A stretch of DNA of 58,027 bases from Astrocystis sublimbata (Eukaryota; Ascomycota; Sordariomycetes; Xylariales; Xylariaceae). The stretch covers positions 1 to 58,027 of the forward strand of contig JAJNNY010000111.1 in NCBI GenBank assembly GCA_022453515.1. The letters are read 5' to 3'. This document shows positions 46,955 to 57,765 of the stretch, piece by piece. The notes beneath the pieces are model-generated. The model ran no database searches, had not been told where the DNA came from, and was given only the letters and a program-made list of their open reading frames with translations. Positions within the stretch are counted from its first letter, which is position 1. Each line of letters starts with the position of its first letter. Position numbers and translations under genes: made by a program.

Positions 46955-49596
46955 ATGGCGCCAACCGGTGACGCGCCCGTCCCAGCAGACCCCCCCGCAC
47001 AGAACCGGGCACGAGGGGGGGCTAATGCAAGAGGGCGAGGGCGAGGCGGAGATCGTGGGCGTGGTCGTGGGCGCGGACGTGCATCACAAGCTTCACGGCC
47101 GCGAGGAGGCAACTTATCCGCCTCGGGACCTGTGCCAGAAGATGGCGCCCCTGTCGCGCCGGCCCAGCCGACGATGAACGCTGCTGTCATCTCCCCCGCC
47201 GCCCCCGCCACTGCCACTGCCACGACGACGAACGACGACGGCGAGGATGTCGAGGCTGAGGTCTGCTTCATCTGCGCGAGCCCCGTCATCCATCAGTCCG
47301 TGGCCCCCTGCAACCACCGCACATGCCATATCTGCGCCCTGCGCATGAGGGCCCTCTACAAGAACAAGGAGTGCGCCCATTGCCGGGTACGTCGGAGCCT
47401 CTTGCCCGTGAATCCCTCCCTCGCGCGTGGAGCCTTCCGCCATTTCCAGATCACAAGCTAACCACACCTCTCCTCCCTCGCCAGACAGCCGCACAGTTCG
47501 TTCTCTTCTCCGACGATGCCGCCAAGCGCTACGAAGACTACTCCGACCGCGACGTGACGAGCACCGATGTCAATATCGGCATCCGCTACACCAACGAAGA
47601 CATCGTCGGAGACACCGTGCTCCTCCTCCGCTACAACTGCCCCGACACGTCGTGCGACTTCGCCGGCCTGGGCTGGCCCGACCTGCACCGCCATGTCCGC
47701 GCCACCCACAACAAGAAGATGTGCGATCTGTGCACCAGGAATAAGAAGGTTTTCACCCACGAGCACGAGCTCTTCGCCGACAAGGAGCTCGAGAAGCACA
47801 TGCGTCACGGCGACGACCGCCCCGGCGCCGTCGACCAGACCGGCTTCAAGGGCCACCCCCTCTGCGGCTTCTGCGGCTCGCGCTTCTACGACGGTGACAA
47901 GCTCTACGAGCACTGTCGCAACAAGCACGAGCGCTGTTTCCTCTGCGACCGCCAAGACCCCAGACAGCCACACTACTACCGCGACTACAACGCCCTAGAA
48001 GACCATTTCAATCAGGACCACTTCTTGTGTAGCGATCGCGAGTGTCTCGAGAAGAAGTTCGTCGTCTTCGCTTCTGAGCTTGACCTAAAAGCCCATCAGC
48101 TCAGCGAACACGCCGATTCCCTCTCCAAGGATGTGAGACGTGATGCGCGCCTCGTCGACCTCTCTGCCTTTGATGTTCGCGAACGTTATGAAGACCGAAG
48201 AAGAGGCGGCGGCAGTGGCCCGAGCCGGGACAGGGATAGGAGAGAACGCGACCAGGAGGGGAGAGGCGGCCGTGGGAACGGAAGAGGGCGGGACCCGAAC
48301 GCTGAGCCGCTGCCAGCCAGCACGGCGCAGCCCCTCAGGAGAGACGAACTTGCGCTCCAGCGCCAGATGGCCATTCACTCGTCACAATCTGTGTCCAATC
48401 GAACGTTCGGGGGTCAGCTATCTTCCAACACCGCTGGTCCTTCTGCAGCTGCCCCATCTGCTCGACCTTCTTCGAACAACAATAGTCAGGCATCCAATGC
48501 GAAGAGCTCAACACCCGCCTTGTCTCCTGCCGAGGACCTCGCCGGCCTCAGCCTCTCCGACCCGAACCTCTCCCCCGAGAACCGTGCACAACTGATGCGA
48601 CACTCGGCCGTTGTCGAGCGCGCCTCGAATCTGCTACACAACGACAAAACGAAAATCGATCGTTTCCGAGCCCTCGTTTCTTCCTTCCGACAAGATCAGA
48701 CCACTGCCCCCGCCATGATCGACGCGCTCTTCACCTTGTTTGCGGAAGTCTCGTCCTCGGCGCTGGGCACCCTGCTTAGGGAGGTGGCGGACCTCTTCGA
48801 GGACAAGACGAAGGGCGACAGGCTACGCAAGGCCTGGAACGACTGGCGCGCCATCAACGAAGACTATCCGACCCTCCCGGGCCTTGGTGGCATGCGTGGC
48901 GCCACAACGTCCAGTAGCGGGTGGGCATCGGCGGCCGCTGCGTCGCCAGTGAACAATAACACGCAGGCGACGGCGCCAAATCAGCGGCACACGACCCGCG
49001 TGCTGAAATTGAAGAATTCGACGCAACAGTCCCGTCGGTCCAGTGTGGATCGGCCAGGCGCCATCTTCGCGCCCGTCCTGTCCAGTCGTCAGGCCACATC
49101 CGCCCCGTCGGCGGCTTTCCCGTCGTTACCACCACCTAGTGGTGCTTCTTCAACTTCTCGTCCTGCAGGTGCTTCCTCGGGCGCCTCATCGGGCTGGGGC
49201 TCGGGCCCATCGATTGTGAGGAACAGTCCCACACCCGCTGCCTCTTCGCGCTCGTTTGCCCACCCTACCGGTGGCGGTAACAGTAGCAGTGGTACAGGAG
49301 GAAGCGGTAGATCTGGTGGGGGCGGAAGAGGTCAGGACGCCTTCCCGGCCCTCCCCGCGGCCCCGAAACCCACGACCACTATCTTTGGTTATGGAGGCGG
49401 AAGAGGGGTGCGGAGAGATGTCGGAGGCGGTAGGAGTACTGGGTTCAGTTGGGGCGGCGCCTCGAATGAGGGCGGAGGGTCAAGTACAGCACTGGGAGGG
49501 GGGGATCGCGACGCGGAGGGTGACGCAAATGGAGAAGTATCGGGGAAGGGGAAGAAGGGGAAAGGACGGAAAAAGGTTCTGGTGGCTTGGGGTTAG
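46955..49596 (+). CDS. HEL2: RING E3 ubiquitin ligase Hel2 (ZNF598-type)
   Basis: Senses collided ribosomes and ubiquitinates small-subunit proteins to start ribosome-associated quality control. Two exons, 46955-47386 and 47485-49596, with a 98-nt intron (GTACGT ... GCCAG) placed just after the RING; 847 residues. The RING is C3HC4 with C104, C107, C119, H121, C124, C127, C140 and C143 (VCFICASPVIH, CNHRTCHIC, CAHCR). It is followed by the family-specific FSDDAAKRYEDYSDRDV, then C2H2-type fingers (CDFAGLGWPDLHRHVRATH, CGFCGSRFYDGDKLYEHC, CFLCDRQDPRQPHYYRDY). The C-terminal half is Ser/Gly/Pro-rich and ends in a Lys/Gly-rich tail (KGKKGKGRKKVLVAWG). The first 50 residues are an Arg-Gly repeat region. 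Assignment is secure. Confidence 0.94.
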
Positions 49597-51375
49597 GTGT
49601 CCTATCTACCTATGTAGGAAGAAGAACTCCAACCAAGTCAGAGAGTGTGAGAGTGTGTGTGACTGTGTGGGGGTGTATTGCTAGGAAATATGGCGTGGCT
49701 ATGTTATCCATGTTAAGCATGTTATGTATCTTGAAGTAAGGGAACAACTTGGGATTATGTTTTAGTAAAAATCGAGAAACAACGAGCGGGGACTAACTAG
49801 ACCTTGTTACCGAGGGCCGAGGATCGTGGACTTAGAAGAGTGGTTTATGATATTGGCATGAAGTATGTTACATTATGCCCCTAATTCATAGTGAAATACC
49901 TAAGTATAAAAAACTTTGAATTGAAATACGGGTCATTCATATAGCTCTCGGACGGAGCTCTTTACTGACCGCAAGTTTTAGTAGCGGAGTTATCTTTTAT
50001 ACCGTGGGCATGGCTATTAATGTAACTAAAATCGTTACACCCCTAATCAATTATTAGATCATGGCTCTTGTGTCTCGACTTATGGTTGCTATATTACGAG
50101 GTGGCGTCACCCGTGATGCTCTCGTCGCGTTGTGCCATCATGCTGCTGCCCGAGACTCTGCTCTGTAGGTACAGGCTTCTCGATGTATGCGTGCTTCCAG
50201 ATTGGAGTTTGAAGCTGAGACCAAGTGTAGAAAGCTAGCAGTTCCTATAGTTATCAAGTCATATAGAATAAAAGCGGTACCTAAATATATTAATTCTATT
50301 AATTCCCGGGCGTCACCAAGACATTAGGATTCGCTGATTTTTATCTTTATTCTTTCCAGCTACCTGTTCTCCTAGTTTGAATGGGATCAACCTAAGCGGG
50401 AATCTACTTGTTCAAACCAGCCCCGTTTGCTCCCACACTGGTTCCATGCTAGAAGTAGCTGTCACAGAGCAAGCCTATTCGCTCGAGATATCGCTAGAGG
50501 CATCTATCGGCTCGAGACTGCGTCTGTATGGATCCGTAGCACGCAGCAGCCACGCAGCACCCAAGTCGTGAATGATGGCTGCTGAGATGGCAGTTTCAAT
50601 GCGAATCGACGCAAGGCTTGTCTGGCCTTCTCGTCCGTACTTGAGGCCTCGGTCAGTTGCGTGTTGGTGACGTTGGTGCAATTCGGCTGCACTTCACGGG
50701 GCCTTCCTGACTAGGACTTGCTTGAGCTTCGAATTCAGGATCGGGCGAGCAGAGTTAGAGCTGATTCGGTTGATATCGTTGACACTGGCCTACCTAACAG
50801 GACCAATGCAGCGCCGGAATCTACTGCTGCGTCTGGTTTAGCATTTGTTGATTCAAGGCCGCGTTCAAGGTTATTTATTGTATTGACAAGTTGAAAGAAG
50901 GCTGCGACGCGGCGCGGCTTGCTTAGAAGTTAGCAGTGACATCAAGGCTACCTGATGCCTGCCCAACCTGGAATTGGAGGGCGGAGCTAAGGTCTTAGCG
51001 TCGGGTATAAGACCCTGGCCCCCTGGCCCCCTGGCCCGCAATAGAGCTAAGTAACGAAGCTCAGGTAACTGATTGATTACCACTACGGTTGCGCTATGGC
51101 GCCAAGACAATGAATAGTGTTGCTATGCCCCGAAGGACGTATTCCTAGCCATCAATACCTACATGTACCTACTGGTAGGTAGCTACAGCAATTAAAGCTC
51201 TAGAGGCTTCCAAGGTTGTCTTAGCTCATTTATTTGGCTTACAGTACCTAGGAAGGCACTTGGGAGCCCTAGCAGTACACTCGGTGCGTCGCACCCTTCA
51301 TTGATCATCACACACCATCCACTGTTAACTTACAGGTACTTACGGGCATAATCACTTACTATAAGTATACTCTGG
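49597..51375. other. 1.8-kb intergenic region entering the subtelomere
   Basis: AT-rich from about 49680 to 50330, with no supported frame. A CCTGGCCC-type tandem repeat sits near 51014-51036. TACCTA/TAGGTA elements cluster at 51160-51185 before the methyltransferase. Confidence 0.5.
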
Positions 51376-52086
51376 ATGCCCAACATGTCCGATGTACCTG
51401 AGAGCATCGTCGAATACGCATACGACCAAATCGCAGACTGGTATTTGCAGTGGGTTGAGACACAGAAGTCGCCGAGAGAGAGATACACCAAGAAGCTCCT
51501 CGACGAGCTGAGCCAGCAGCCATCGCCTTCTGTCCTCGAGCTGGGTTGCGGCCCCGGAGTCCCCGTCTTACAGCTGCTGCTGCAACATGGCGCACGCGTA
51601 GTCGCCAATGACATCTCGACCAAGCAGATCGAGATGGCCCGAGACCGCTTCCCCGCCGCCGAGCTGCTTGCCGGCGACATGACGGCCCTTGCTTTCGAGC
51701 CTGAGACCTTCCATGGCGCAGTCAGCTTCTATACCCTGTTCCATCTCCCACGCTCCAAGCTCAAGGAGATGCTCACCAAGATCCACACCTGGCTCAAGCC
51801 CGGCGGCGTCTTCGCCTTCAACCTCGCCACCATCGACGAGGAAGAGATCCACGGCGAGTTCTTCGGCTACGGCATGTTCTGGAGCAGCTATGACATCGAC
51901 GGGAGCCGAGCGCTCCTCAGGGATACCGGCTTCGACCTGCTGCACGTTCAAGTCTTACAGGCCGGTGATGGGAAACTAGACGAGGACGATCCAGACTTTG
52001 GCGCCGAATTCATGTGGGTTGTGGCGCGAAAGACCGGTTCTCCTACCGAGCAGAATGCTTCCACGATACTAAAGCCTGGAGAATAG
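51376..52086 (+). CDS. Class I SAM-dependent methyltransferase
   Basis: Single-exon gene of 236 residues, a full-length stand-alone methyltransferase, presumably cytosolic. The fold is clear: motif I VLELGCGPGVPVL (53-65) binds SAM, the acidic end of strand 2 is Asp79 (RVVANDIS), motif II-like AGDMTAL follows at 99-105, then VSFYTLFHLPR and the post-motif WLKPGGVFAFNLAT. The substrate cannot be told from sequence. An ATG nine bases later (MSDVPES) is an equally good start. It lies 480 bases from a BAHD acyltransferase on the same strand, so a shared role in a secondary pathway is possible but not shown. Confidence 0.88.
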   Translation: MPNMSDVPESIVEYAYDQIADWYLQWVETQKSPRERYTKKLLDELSQQPSPSVLELGCGPGVPVLQLLLQHGARVVANDISTKQIEMARDRFPAAELLAGDMTALAFEPETFHGAVSFYTLFHLPRSKLKEMLTKIHTWLKPGGVFAFNLATIDEEEIHGEFFGYGMFWSSYDIDGSRALLRDTGFDLLHVQVLQAGDGKLDEDDPDFGAEFMWVVARKTGSPTEQNASTILKPGE

Positions 52087-52568
52087 GATATGTATAGTTT
52101 GCTATAGGGGTGAGGGATCCATTAACTCAGCCCTAATTATTAAGAGGAGCCTAAGCATTATATGGTACGAGGTATCTCGACTTGCAGTCCTTTGTGAGTT
52201 GCGCTTTTAAGGAGCTCTTATACTACGCTAATCAAATCCCTGAATCCGTGTGCTTTTATTTTACCTAGTACCTATGTTATCTTTGCTCTTGAGTTTTAGT
52301 GCTTTCATACAAGTACTAGGTGACTTTGTCTCGCCTTGTTACATCCGGCTTTCTTCCTCCTTGTATAACATGACACAATGCTGTTGTGTAAGCTGCCTTG
52401 TTCTTACCAACACGTAATTAAGTGTTACAGCGCAATTTTATTTTCAGTTAAATTCCTCCCTTATCTCCTGCCGCTTACCCATATTATATGCTCTCCCTGA
52501 TTGTCACTCATACAATTTCATGCATTTTAAGACCACGCACTCCAGAAGCATTCAGAAGCATTTAAACG
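52087..52568. other. AT-rich intergenic region
   Basis: Separates the methyltransferase and acyltransferase. AT-rich throughout, with GTACCTA-type elements near 52260-52320. No coding frame. Confidence 0.5.
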
Positions 52569-54014
52569 ATGTCGGACGAAAATGCCTCACGCTCTTCGTT
52601 CCAGTTGAACTCTTGGAATCAGCTTGCACCCCGAAGCTATAATCGTTTTGTTCTATGCTTCGAGCTAGACAACGCCAAGCACGCATTAGCTATCACGCAT
52701 TTGAGATCGTGCGTCTTGAGACTTGGCATTAAGCTTCCTGTGCTAAGAGCATCACTTAACACCTCTCTCCCCATTGCAAGCATTGCCCACTCAACTCGAC
52801 TCGACATACCTGTTGAAGTCCTCGACGTCAGAGAGTCATTACGACAAACATATGGCTGCTTGAAAGAGGCTGGATTCCCCATCTCAGCTTTTGTAAATCA
52901 AGTGTTCGATTTACCTACGCGAGACTTAACTTGTGCACTCGTTATTCGCATATACACGCTCGATGGCGGCCTGCTTATAGGTGTTCACCTGCACCACTCG
53001 CTAGGCGACGGAACTGCTGTCAATCAAGTTATTAGTTGGCTTTCGGCGGAGACTCGCGGGGAATGGTATGAAATCGGATCGCTTACTCTCTCGAGTCCTT
53101 TTGATGGTCTCCAGGATCTCAACGATCGTGTTCAAGCCCACCACCGACTCGTTGCTATGCGCGTTAGTCATAAGTTCCCAGAAAATAAACTCTTGTCATC
53201 GCCATCTCCGCAAGCATCCATAAGACTCAGGTCAAGAGGAAAGATCTTCATCTTTAAAGTGTCTCTTCTGTTCACAATCCAAGCCCAGGTCCAGCAGCTC
53301 GGACACGTAGGACGTCCTAGCACAGCAGTCACCTTGATTGCGTTGCTGTGGGCATTTATTGCCAAGGCACGAGAGACTGCCTGTCCGAAAAATCATGCGA
53401 ATACACCTTCGACTGAGGCTCCAGCAGAAAATGCAGCAGAAAAGTCAAGACTTTTAACGCTCGTGGATGCTAGAAAGCTGATCTTTAACGAGACCCAAGC
53501 ATGCCAGTACTTCGGCAACGCAACTGAGGCAGCTCTTGCAAGTCTCCCTACGGCGGATCTACTCAAAGCATTCCCTAGTCATGCTGCTAAACCAGGCTAT
53601 AGCGCAATATCGCCACATTTGGTACCAGTTGTGCGAAAAGTCGAGGAAGCGATTAGAGCAGTGGACCGGGATTATGTCTACGATCGATACAATCTTTATT
53701 CCGTTCTTCCAGATCCCCAGAACCTTGTGCTGGACTACTTCCCTAGCGATACCCGAGTCTTGATGTTTAATTCCTGGAGGTATATCGGCTTGAACTCTGG
53801 GCAAGAATGGGATATCACCGGTGTTAACACTCTAAGCTATCCGGACGCGATACGGCGAGCTGGTGGCAAATGGAACTGGCAAGTCGTGTCAATCTTTCCT
53901 GCTCGGCCCGGGTCAGAGGAGTTAGAGGTCATGGTCACAATTGAAGAGAAGGCGTTAGAGAGACTCCTCTTAGATAAAGAGTTTATGAGCTTAGTAGCAA
54001 GGGTAATTAATTAA
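52569..54014 (+). CDS. BAHD-family acyltransferase
   Basis: Single exon, 481 residues, the normal length for this acyl-CoA-dependent transferase family, which includes fungal trichothecene 3-O-acetyltransferase-like enzymes. The catalytic HxxxD is present as HHSLGDG (His143, Asp147) in a canonical setting (LLIGVHLHHSLGDGTAVNQV). The second family motif, normally DFGWG, is not recognisable; the equivalent place reads NSWRYIGLNSGQEWDITG. In many members that motif is structural, so activity may persist. The remaining landmarks fit: FQLNSWNQLAPRSYNRFVLC at the N-terminus and EVMVTIEEKALERLL near the end. The base composition is lower in GC than the housekeeping genes, in keeping with its subtelomeric position. 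Substrate unknown; secondary metabolism is likely by context. Confidence 0.85.
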   Translation: MSDENASRSSFQLNSWNQLAPRSYNRFVLCFELDNAKHALAITHLRSCVLRLGIKLPVLRASLNTSLPIASIAHSTRLDIPVEVLDVRESLRQTYGCLKEAGFPISAFVNQVFDLPTRDLTCALVIRIYTLDGGLLIGVHLHHSLGDGTAVNQVISWLSAETRGEWYEIGSLTLSSPFDGLQDLNDRVQAHHRLVAMRVSHKFPENKLLSSPSPQASIRLRSRGKIFIFKVSLLFTIQAQVQQLGHVGRPSTAVTLIALLWAFIAKARETACPKNHANTPSTEAPAENAAEKSRLLTLVDARKLIFNETQACQYFGNATEAALASLPTADLLKAFPSHAAKPGYSAISPHLVPVVRKVEEAIRAVDRDYVYDRYNLYSVLPDPQNLVLDYFPSDTRVLMFNSWRYIGLNSGQEWDITGVNTLSYPDAIRRAGGKWNWQVVSIFPARPGSEELEVMVTIEEKALERLLLDKEFMSLVARVIN

Positions 54015-54086
54015 TATTAAGTAAGGTTTACATTTATAAGTTCCGTATCGGGGAAACAGTGTGAACAAGATAATCTTGGGCTTCCG

Positions 54087-54687
54087 ATGCGCGTGTTAAA
54101 TCGCGTCCATCGCCCTACTCATCTTCTACAGCATACCTCTCACTTGGACGTTTCGCCGGGACCCTCTAGTTTCCAATCTCTTCATTGCTCTTGTATGCAA
54201 TCTTTTTCGGGAATTGGCCACCCCACCCCCCTCCCCTCGTTGTCAATCCTCTTGCCACAGTCATTTCTTAGATATGATACTGACAGGTTCAGGCTGGCCT
54301 GAGCATCGCATGGGACCTCTCGCATTTCGCTCTGACACACGTGCGGCGGAACGCGAATGTTATTCACGTGTATTTAGAGGTCGCCGGCGAGCTCATCCTC
54401 CTTCTCATAGCGCAGTTGACCATGGGGGTCGAAAACGGTTGGTTTTACTACGTTGGGACGATCGGGCCGATTTTTATGTTAGTATTTGAGCATCATCTAT
54501 ACTTTGTCCTCGCATCTATTCATCCTAATGCTAGCCCCAACAGCGGCTTTCGAAGCTTCATACTCCTGGGAGCACTAGCCAGAGAAATGGAGAAGAAGGT
54601 TGAGAATCGTGTCCGGAGAGATCTCGGTGTCCCGCCCGTGAATCCTACTGCTAATGACATCTCCCGAGATACGCCGGCGGGTCGTCC

Positions 54688-54741
<54 letters not shown>

Positions 54742-54778
54742 AACGGTTCGTTACCGGCCTACCCGCGGATCTTCTTGA
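54087..54778 (+). pseudogene. Membrane-protein gene, 5' end probably frameshifted
   Basis: Two blocks splice cleanly: 54100-54192 (hydrophobic IASIALLIFYSIPLTW, then DPLVSNLFIAL) and 54287-54778 (QAGLSIAWDLSHFALTHVRR, VAGELILLLIAQLTMGVENG, WFYYVGTIGPIFMLVFEHHL), across a 94-nt intron (GTATGC ... CTGACAG). Together they describe a fungal integral membrane protein with about three or four helices. The first block, however, is preceded directly by TAA and contains no ATG; an ATG at 54087 (MRVLNRVHR) lies in another frame, so a one-base indel probably broke the gene. An unseen upstream exon is unlikely, because no acceptor lies between the stop and the block. The cytoplasmic tail ends in poly-Thr from a microsatellite. 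Function unknown. Confidence 0.5.
54687..54740. repeat. (CAA)18 microsatellite inside a reading frame
   Basis: Eighteen uninterrupted CAA units, read as ACA (Thr) in the membrane-protein frame, giving a poly-threonine tract near the C-terminus. Length should vary between strains. Confidence 0.95.
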
Positions 54779-55028
54779 TAAGGTTGATCTAGAGCGAGAG
54801 AGGAATATCAGCTGGTCTTTGGGAGCAGGAGAGCACGGTGAAATATCCAGCGCGGCAGCGCGGTTCGTCTCATAATAACAGTAATATTAGGAACTCTTTA
54901 CACTCGGTCCGAGACCCAGGGAATACAAGGGTTATTCTATAAATCATTACTAACGGTATATATCATTTCGTGGAATCTCGTGATTACTAAGCGGGGTTCA
55001 GCTCTTACTATATAAGTTTATTCTCCTT

Positions 55029-56945
55029 TTACCAAGCAATATACTTGCTCACCAAGTCTACGGGGACAGCCCAACCGATGCCAGTGTAGTTGAATTTGTG
55101 CATGCTTTACCGGTATCTAGGACCAGCCCGCCACAGGACATGCGAACAAAGTTGTCGTCCAAGAAGCCTACCAATTGAGCAGCGGGGTTTTCAGCCGCAT
55201 CACCCGAGTATGACCGCACTCTTGCCAGCCACTCATTAAACGGGACGATCGAGATCGCACCGTCATCGCCCGCCGCCAACAACCTTGCTAGGTCGCAGAC
55301 CATCCGACTCCAGGGCTGCCCGACTGGGTTTTCTACGTGGTATATTGCGCTAGTCGCCTTCTCCGAGAGCAACAGGTCGCAGACGAACTTAGCATCGCTG
55401 TCACACGGGTCTCTCCCGGGCTACCCAAATAGGAAGCCTACGCGCCCTAGCCACTGAATATATAGACGATTGGATCAGGGCTACGGATCTAGAAGGTTAT
55501 AAGGACCTTTGTATGCAGGCGACAGCCAACAGGCGTAAGGGAGGCGTTGCCGCAGACCCGAGGCATAAATAGAAGTGATTCCTCCAGCCTGGAGTAGAGT
55601 CTTTAGGAAGACATGGACCCTTTTATGCCCTAGAGAATTATTAGCTAAATTAAAGTCTATTCCAAGCCCTAGAAATCCAGCCCTTGTTACAATCACCGTA
55701 TCCGTTCGGGAGAACATACTCTATCTTCGTCCGTTCCTCGGGCACCAGCCACTCGCCCGTCCAGAGTGGGTAATGTCCGACGGCGGCGATAGACGACACG
55801 AATTGAAAGACCAATCTGCTCATCTCGGAGCTGCCCCCTTGGCGAGAGGCGCAGTCATGCGCTAGCTGAATGAGGTTCCCGAGGACACGGAACTGTGCTT
55901 CCAGTCCGGATAGTGCCCATTTACTCGTCATGGGCCAGGCGTTGTGTACTATGTGTGTCACACCTTCGACGAGGTCTTAATATGGGGAGTGCGGCAGATC
56001 CAACCGCGGTGCTTTCGTGTCTGTCTCTATAACCTGTATCTTGAGTGAAGCCACGTCGTCTAGGTAAATGCCGCGAGATCTGAACGCCTCTACCTGACGG
56101 GCTAAGGGATTCCTTGTCGTCGTGCTGCGGCTGTTCAGACAGATGACCCTGTGTACTTGATCGTCCCTTGCGAGCTGTGCTGTGATATGAGCACCCAGGC
56201 TCCCCGTCCCTCCGGTGACCACCACACACTTCCCTTGGGGGTCCGGGGTACACAGGAAAATGAATCCTCTAGTATGCGGGTGCCTTGGACGTACTTTCTT
56301 ACATACTCATCAACTGCAGCTCGCCGAGGCACAAGGTTAGCCGTGAGCGCCGACCGGGACTCGTGATGCGACTCTGGAACACTGGTAGGGATCTCATACC
56401 TGCCGGGGGGCGAGTTCACAGCCAAAAGCACGCGCTCTATCTTGACCTCGTGACTGTTGCCGTCGGTCCATAGCGTGTGCGAATAGCCGGCCGAGCACAG
56501 CGCGGCCTCCCACACCGATTCCGAAGCGACGGCATGAGTCCGTCCGTCGTCAAAAAGCCACCAGCCCTCGAACAGACCGAAGATCATGTCGACCCAGTAG
56601 AGCGGTTGCATCATCTCCATCATTATAAGAATCCCCCCATGCGGCCGCAAGGCCTTGAAGATGTTCCCAGTCGATTGGACTAAGCTATGCGTGGCATGTA
56701 TCGCATTGCTGGCGATGACAACGTGTTGAGTGGCCAACAGGTCATCGGCTGGGGTCTTTTCGATGTCATGGACCCGAAAATCGAGGAACGAGTACGACTT
56801 GAAGCGTTTCCGGGCGGCAGCGACGAACGAAGCGGACAGGACCGAAAAAGTATATCAGACTGGTATGTCAAGGCCGGCGAGCAGTTCGACCATCTGCTTC
56901 GTCGTTCCACCGGTGCCGGCCCCCCATCTCCATAATACATAGAGG
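55029..56945 (-). pseudogene. Relic of a non-reducing polyketide synthase C-terminus (CMeT-reductase)
   Basis: On the minus strand the pieces lie in the order of a fungal non-reducing PKS end: a C-methyltransferase (SAM motif GAGTGGTTK near 56910; VIASNAIHATHSLV; FGLFEGWWLFDDGRTHA), a linker, then a thioester reductase (VVTGGTGSLGAHI near 56220; VTHIVHNAWPM near 55960; YHVENPVGQPWSRM and MSCGGLVLDTG near 55340-55100). It is dead: a frameshift lies in a C6 run at 56920-56925, TGA at 56857-56855, a frameshift near 56237-56241 between the two domains, TAA at 55979-55977, a stop-rich AT-shifted stretch from 55650 to 55430 where the middle of the reductase should be, and another frameshift near 55064-55075. 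KS, AT, PT and ACP domains are absent; homology is lost above 56945. The original product cannot be told. Confidence 0.82.
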
Positions 56946-57302
56946 CCCTCGATTTCGATTATCTACGCCTCTTACTCCAGGACCGAGTAAAAGAAGTCAC
57001 ACAGCCTCTATTGCTTCGGTACACACTCGACACGTCGTAGAATTTCCCCCGACCCGGCTGCTCTAAGTAGGCATCCCGCTTACTCTAGTACCTCGATCGC
57101 GAGAATAATATATAACCTATTCTTTTCTAGAAATATAGTCTCTATATCGCTTATATAACTATAATTAGGAAGTATTTTATTAATAAACCGGTTATACTCC
57201 TTTATTATATTATATATAAGCTCTGGGCTTAGAATACGCTTGGTTTTATAATTTGAAATATTGTTTTTATTAATACCCTAGGTATTTTTGGTTACTAATA
57301 AA
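56946..57302. other. AT-rich subtelomeric sequence
   Basis: Between the PKS relic and the interstitial telomeric tract. From 57090 on it is very AT-rich (TATATAA and ATTATATTATATATAAG words). No frame. The missing upstream PKS domains should have been here, so a deletion or telomere-capture junction probably falls within it. Confidence 0.5.
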
Positions 57303-57338
57303 GGGTTAGGGTTAGGGTTAGGGTTAGGGTTAGGGTTA
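57303..57338 (+). repeat. Interstitial telomeric repeat
   Basis: GGG followed by five perfect TTAGGG units and TTA, in the same orientation as the terminal array and 459 bases inward from it. Confidence 0.97.
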
Positions 57339-57740
57339 AAAGATGAAATGGGGAAGGTTAAAGTCGCAGAAACTGATGAGTAAACCAGGAATGCCGACTA
57401 GTTCTCGTCCTAAGATAAAATACTAGTTTCGCTTGTGGTGTAGCTTATTAAGGCAAGTATTAGTTTAGAGTGGGAAGTCCTCGGCTTATATACGCCCAGC
57501 GCGGAACTAAAAGAATCTCTAGGGAACATCCCTGGGGATTGTTCTAGAGCCGGTTAGGCAGTAACGCGGGGACTTACCACTTCCGCTTCCATATAATTGG
57601 CGGGAAATCGTTTCCGGGGACCGAGTTGTACGGGGCTAAGCGGGGACAAAGCCCGAAGCAAAGACCGAGACACGAATACGGACACGAAAACGAGACGGCC
57701 GAAAGTTCCTCCGTATTAGAGATACAAGATCTCCGAACAT

Positions 57741-57762
57741 AACTCCGAGCCCCCTCGGAGTT
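57741..57762. repeat. Hairpin, 9-bp stem, CCCC loop
   Basis: AACTCCGAG (57741-57749), loop CCCC, CTCGGAGTT (57754-57762). A perfect inverted repeat 36 bases before the terminal telomeric array. Confidence 0.85.
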
Positions 57763-57765
57763 AGG

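Noticed and set aside
46220..46971. Two overlapping plus-strand frames before Hel2
   Set aside because: Ser/Thr/Pro/His-rich translations of a C-rich 5' leader; no splice logic joins them to Hel2.
57303..57338. Interstitial TTAGGG tract as the true chromosome end
   Set aside because: The sequence continues through 459 bases of non-telomeric DNA into a 230-base terminal array, so the tract is internal.
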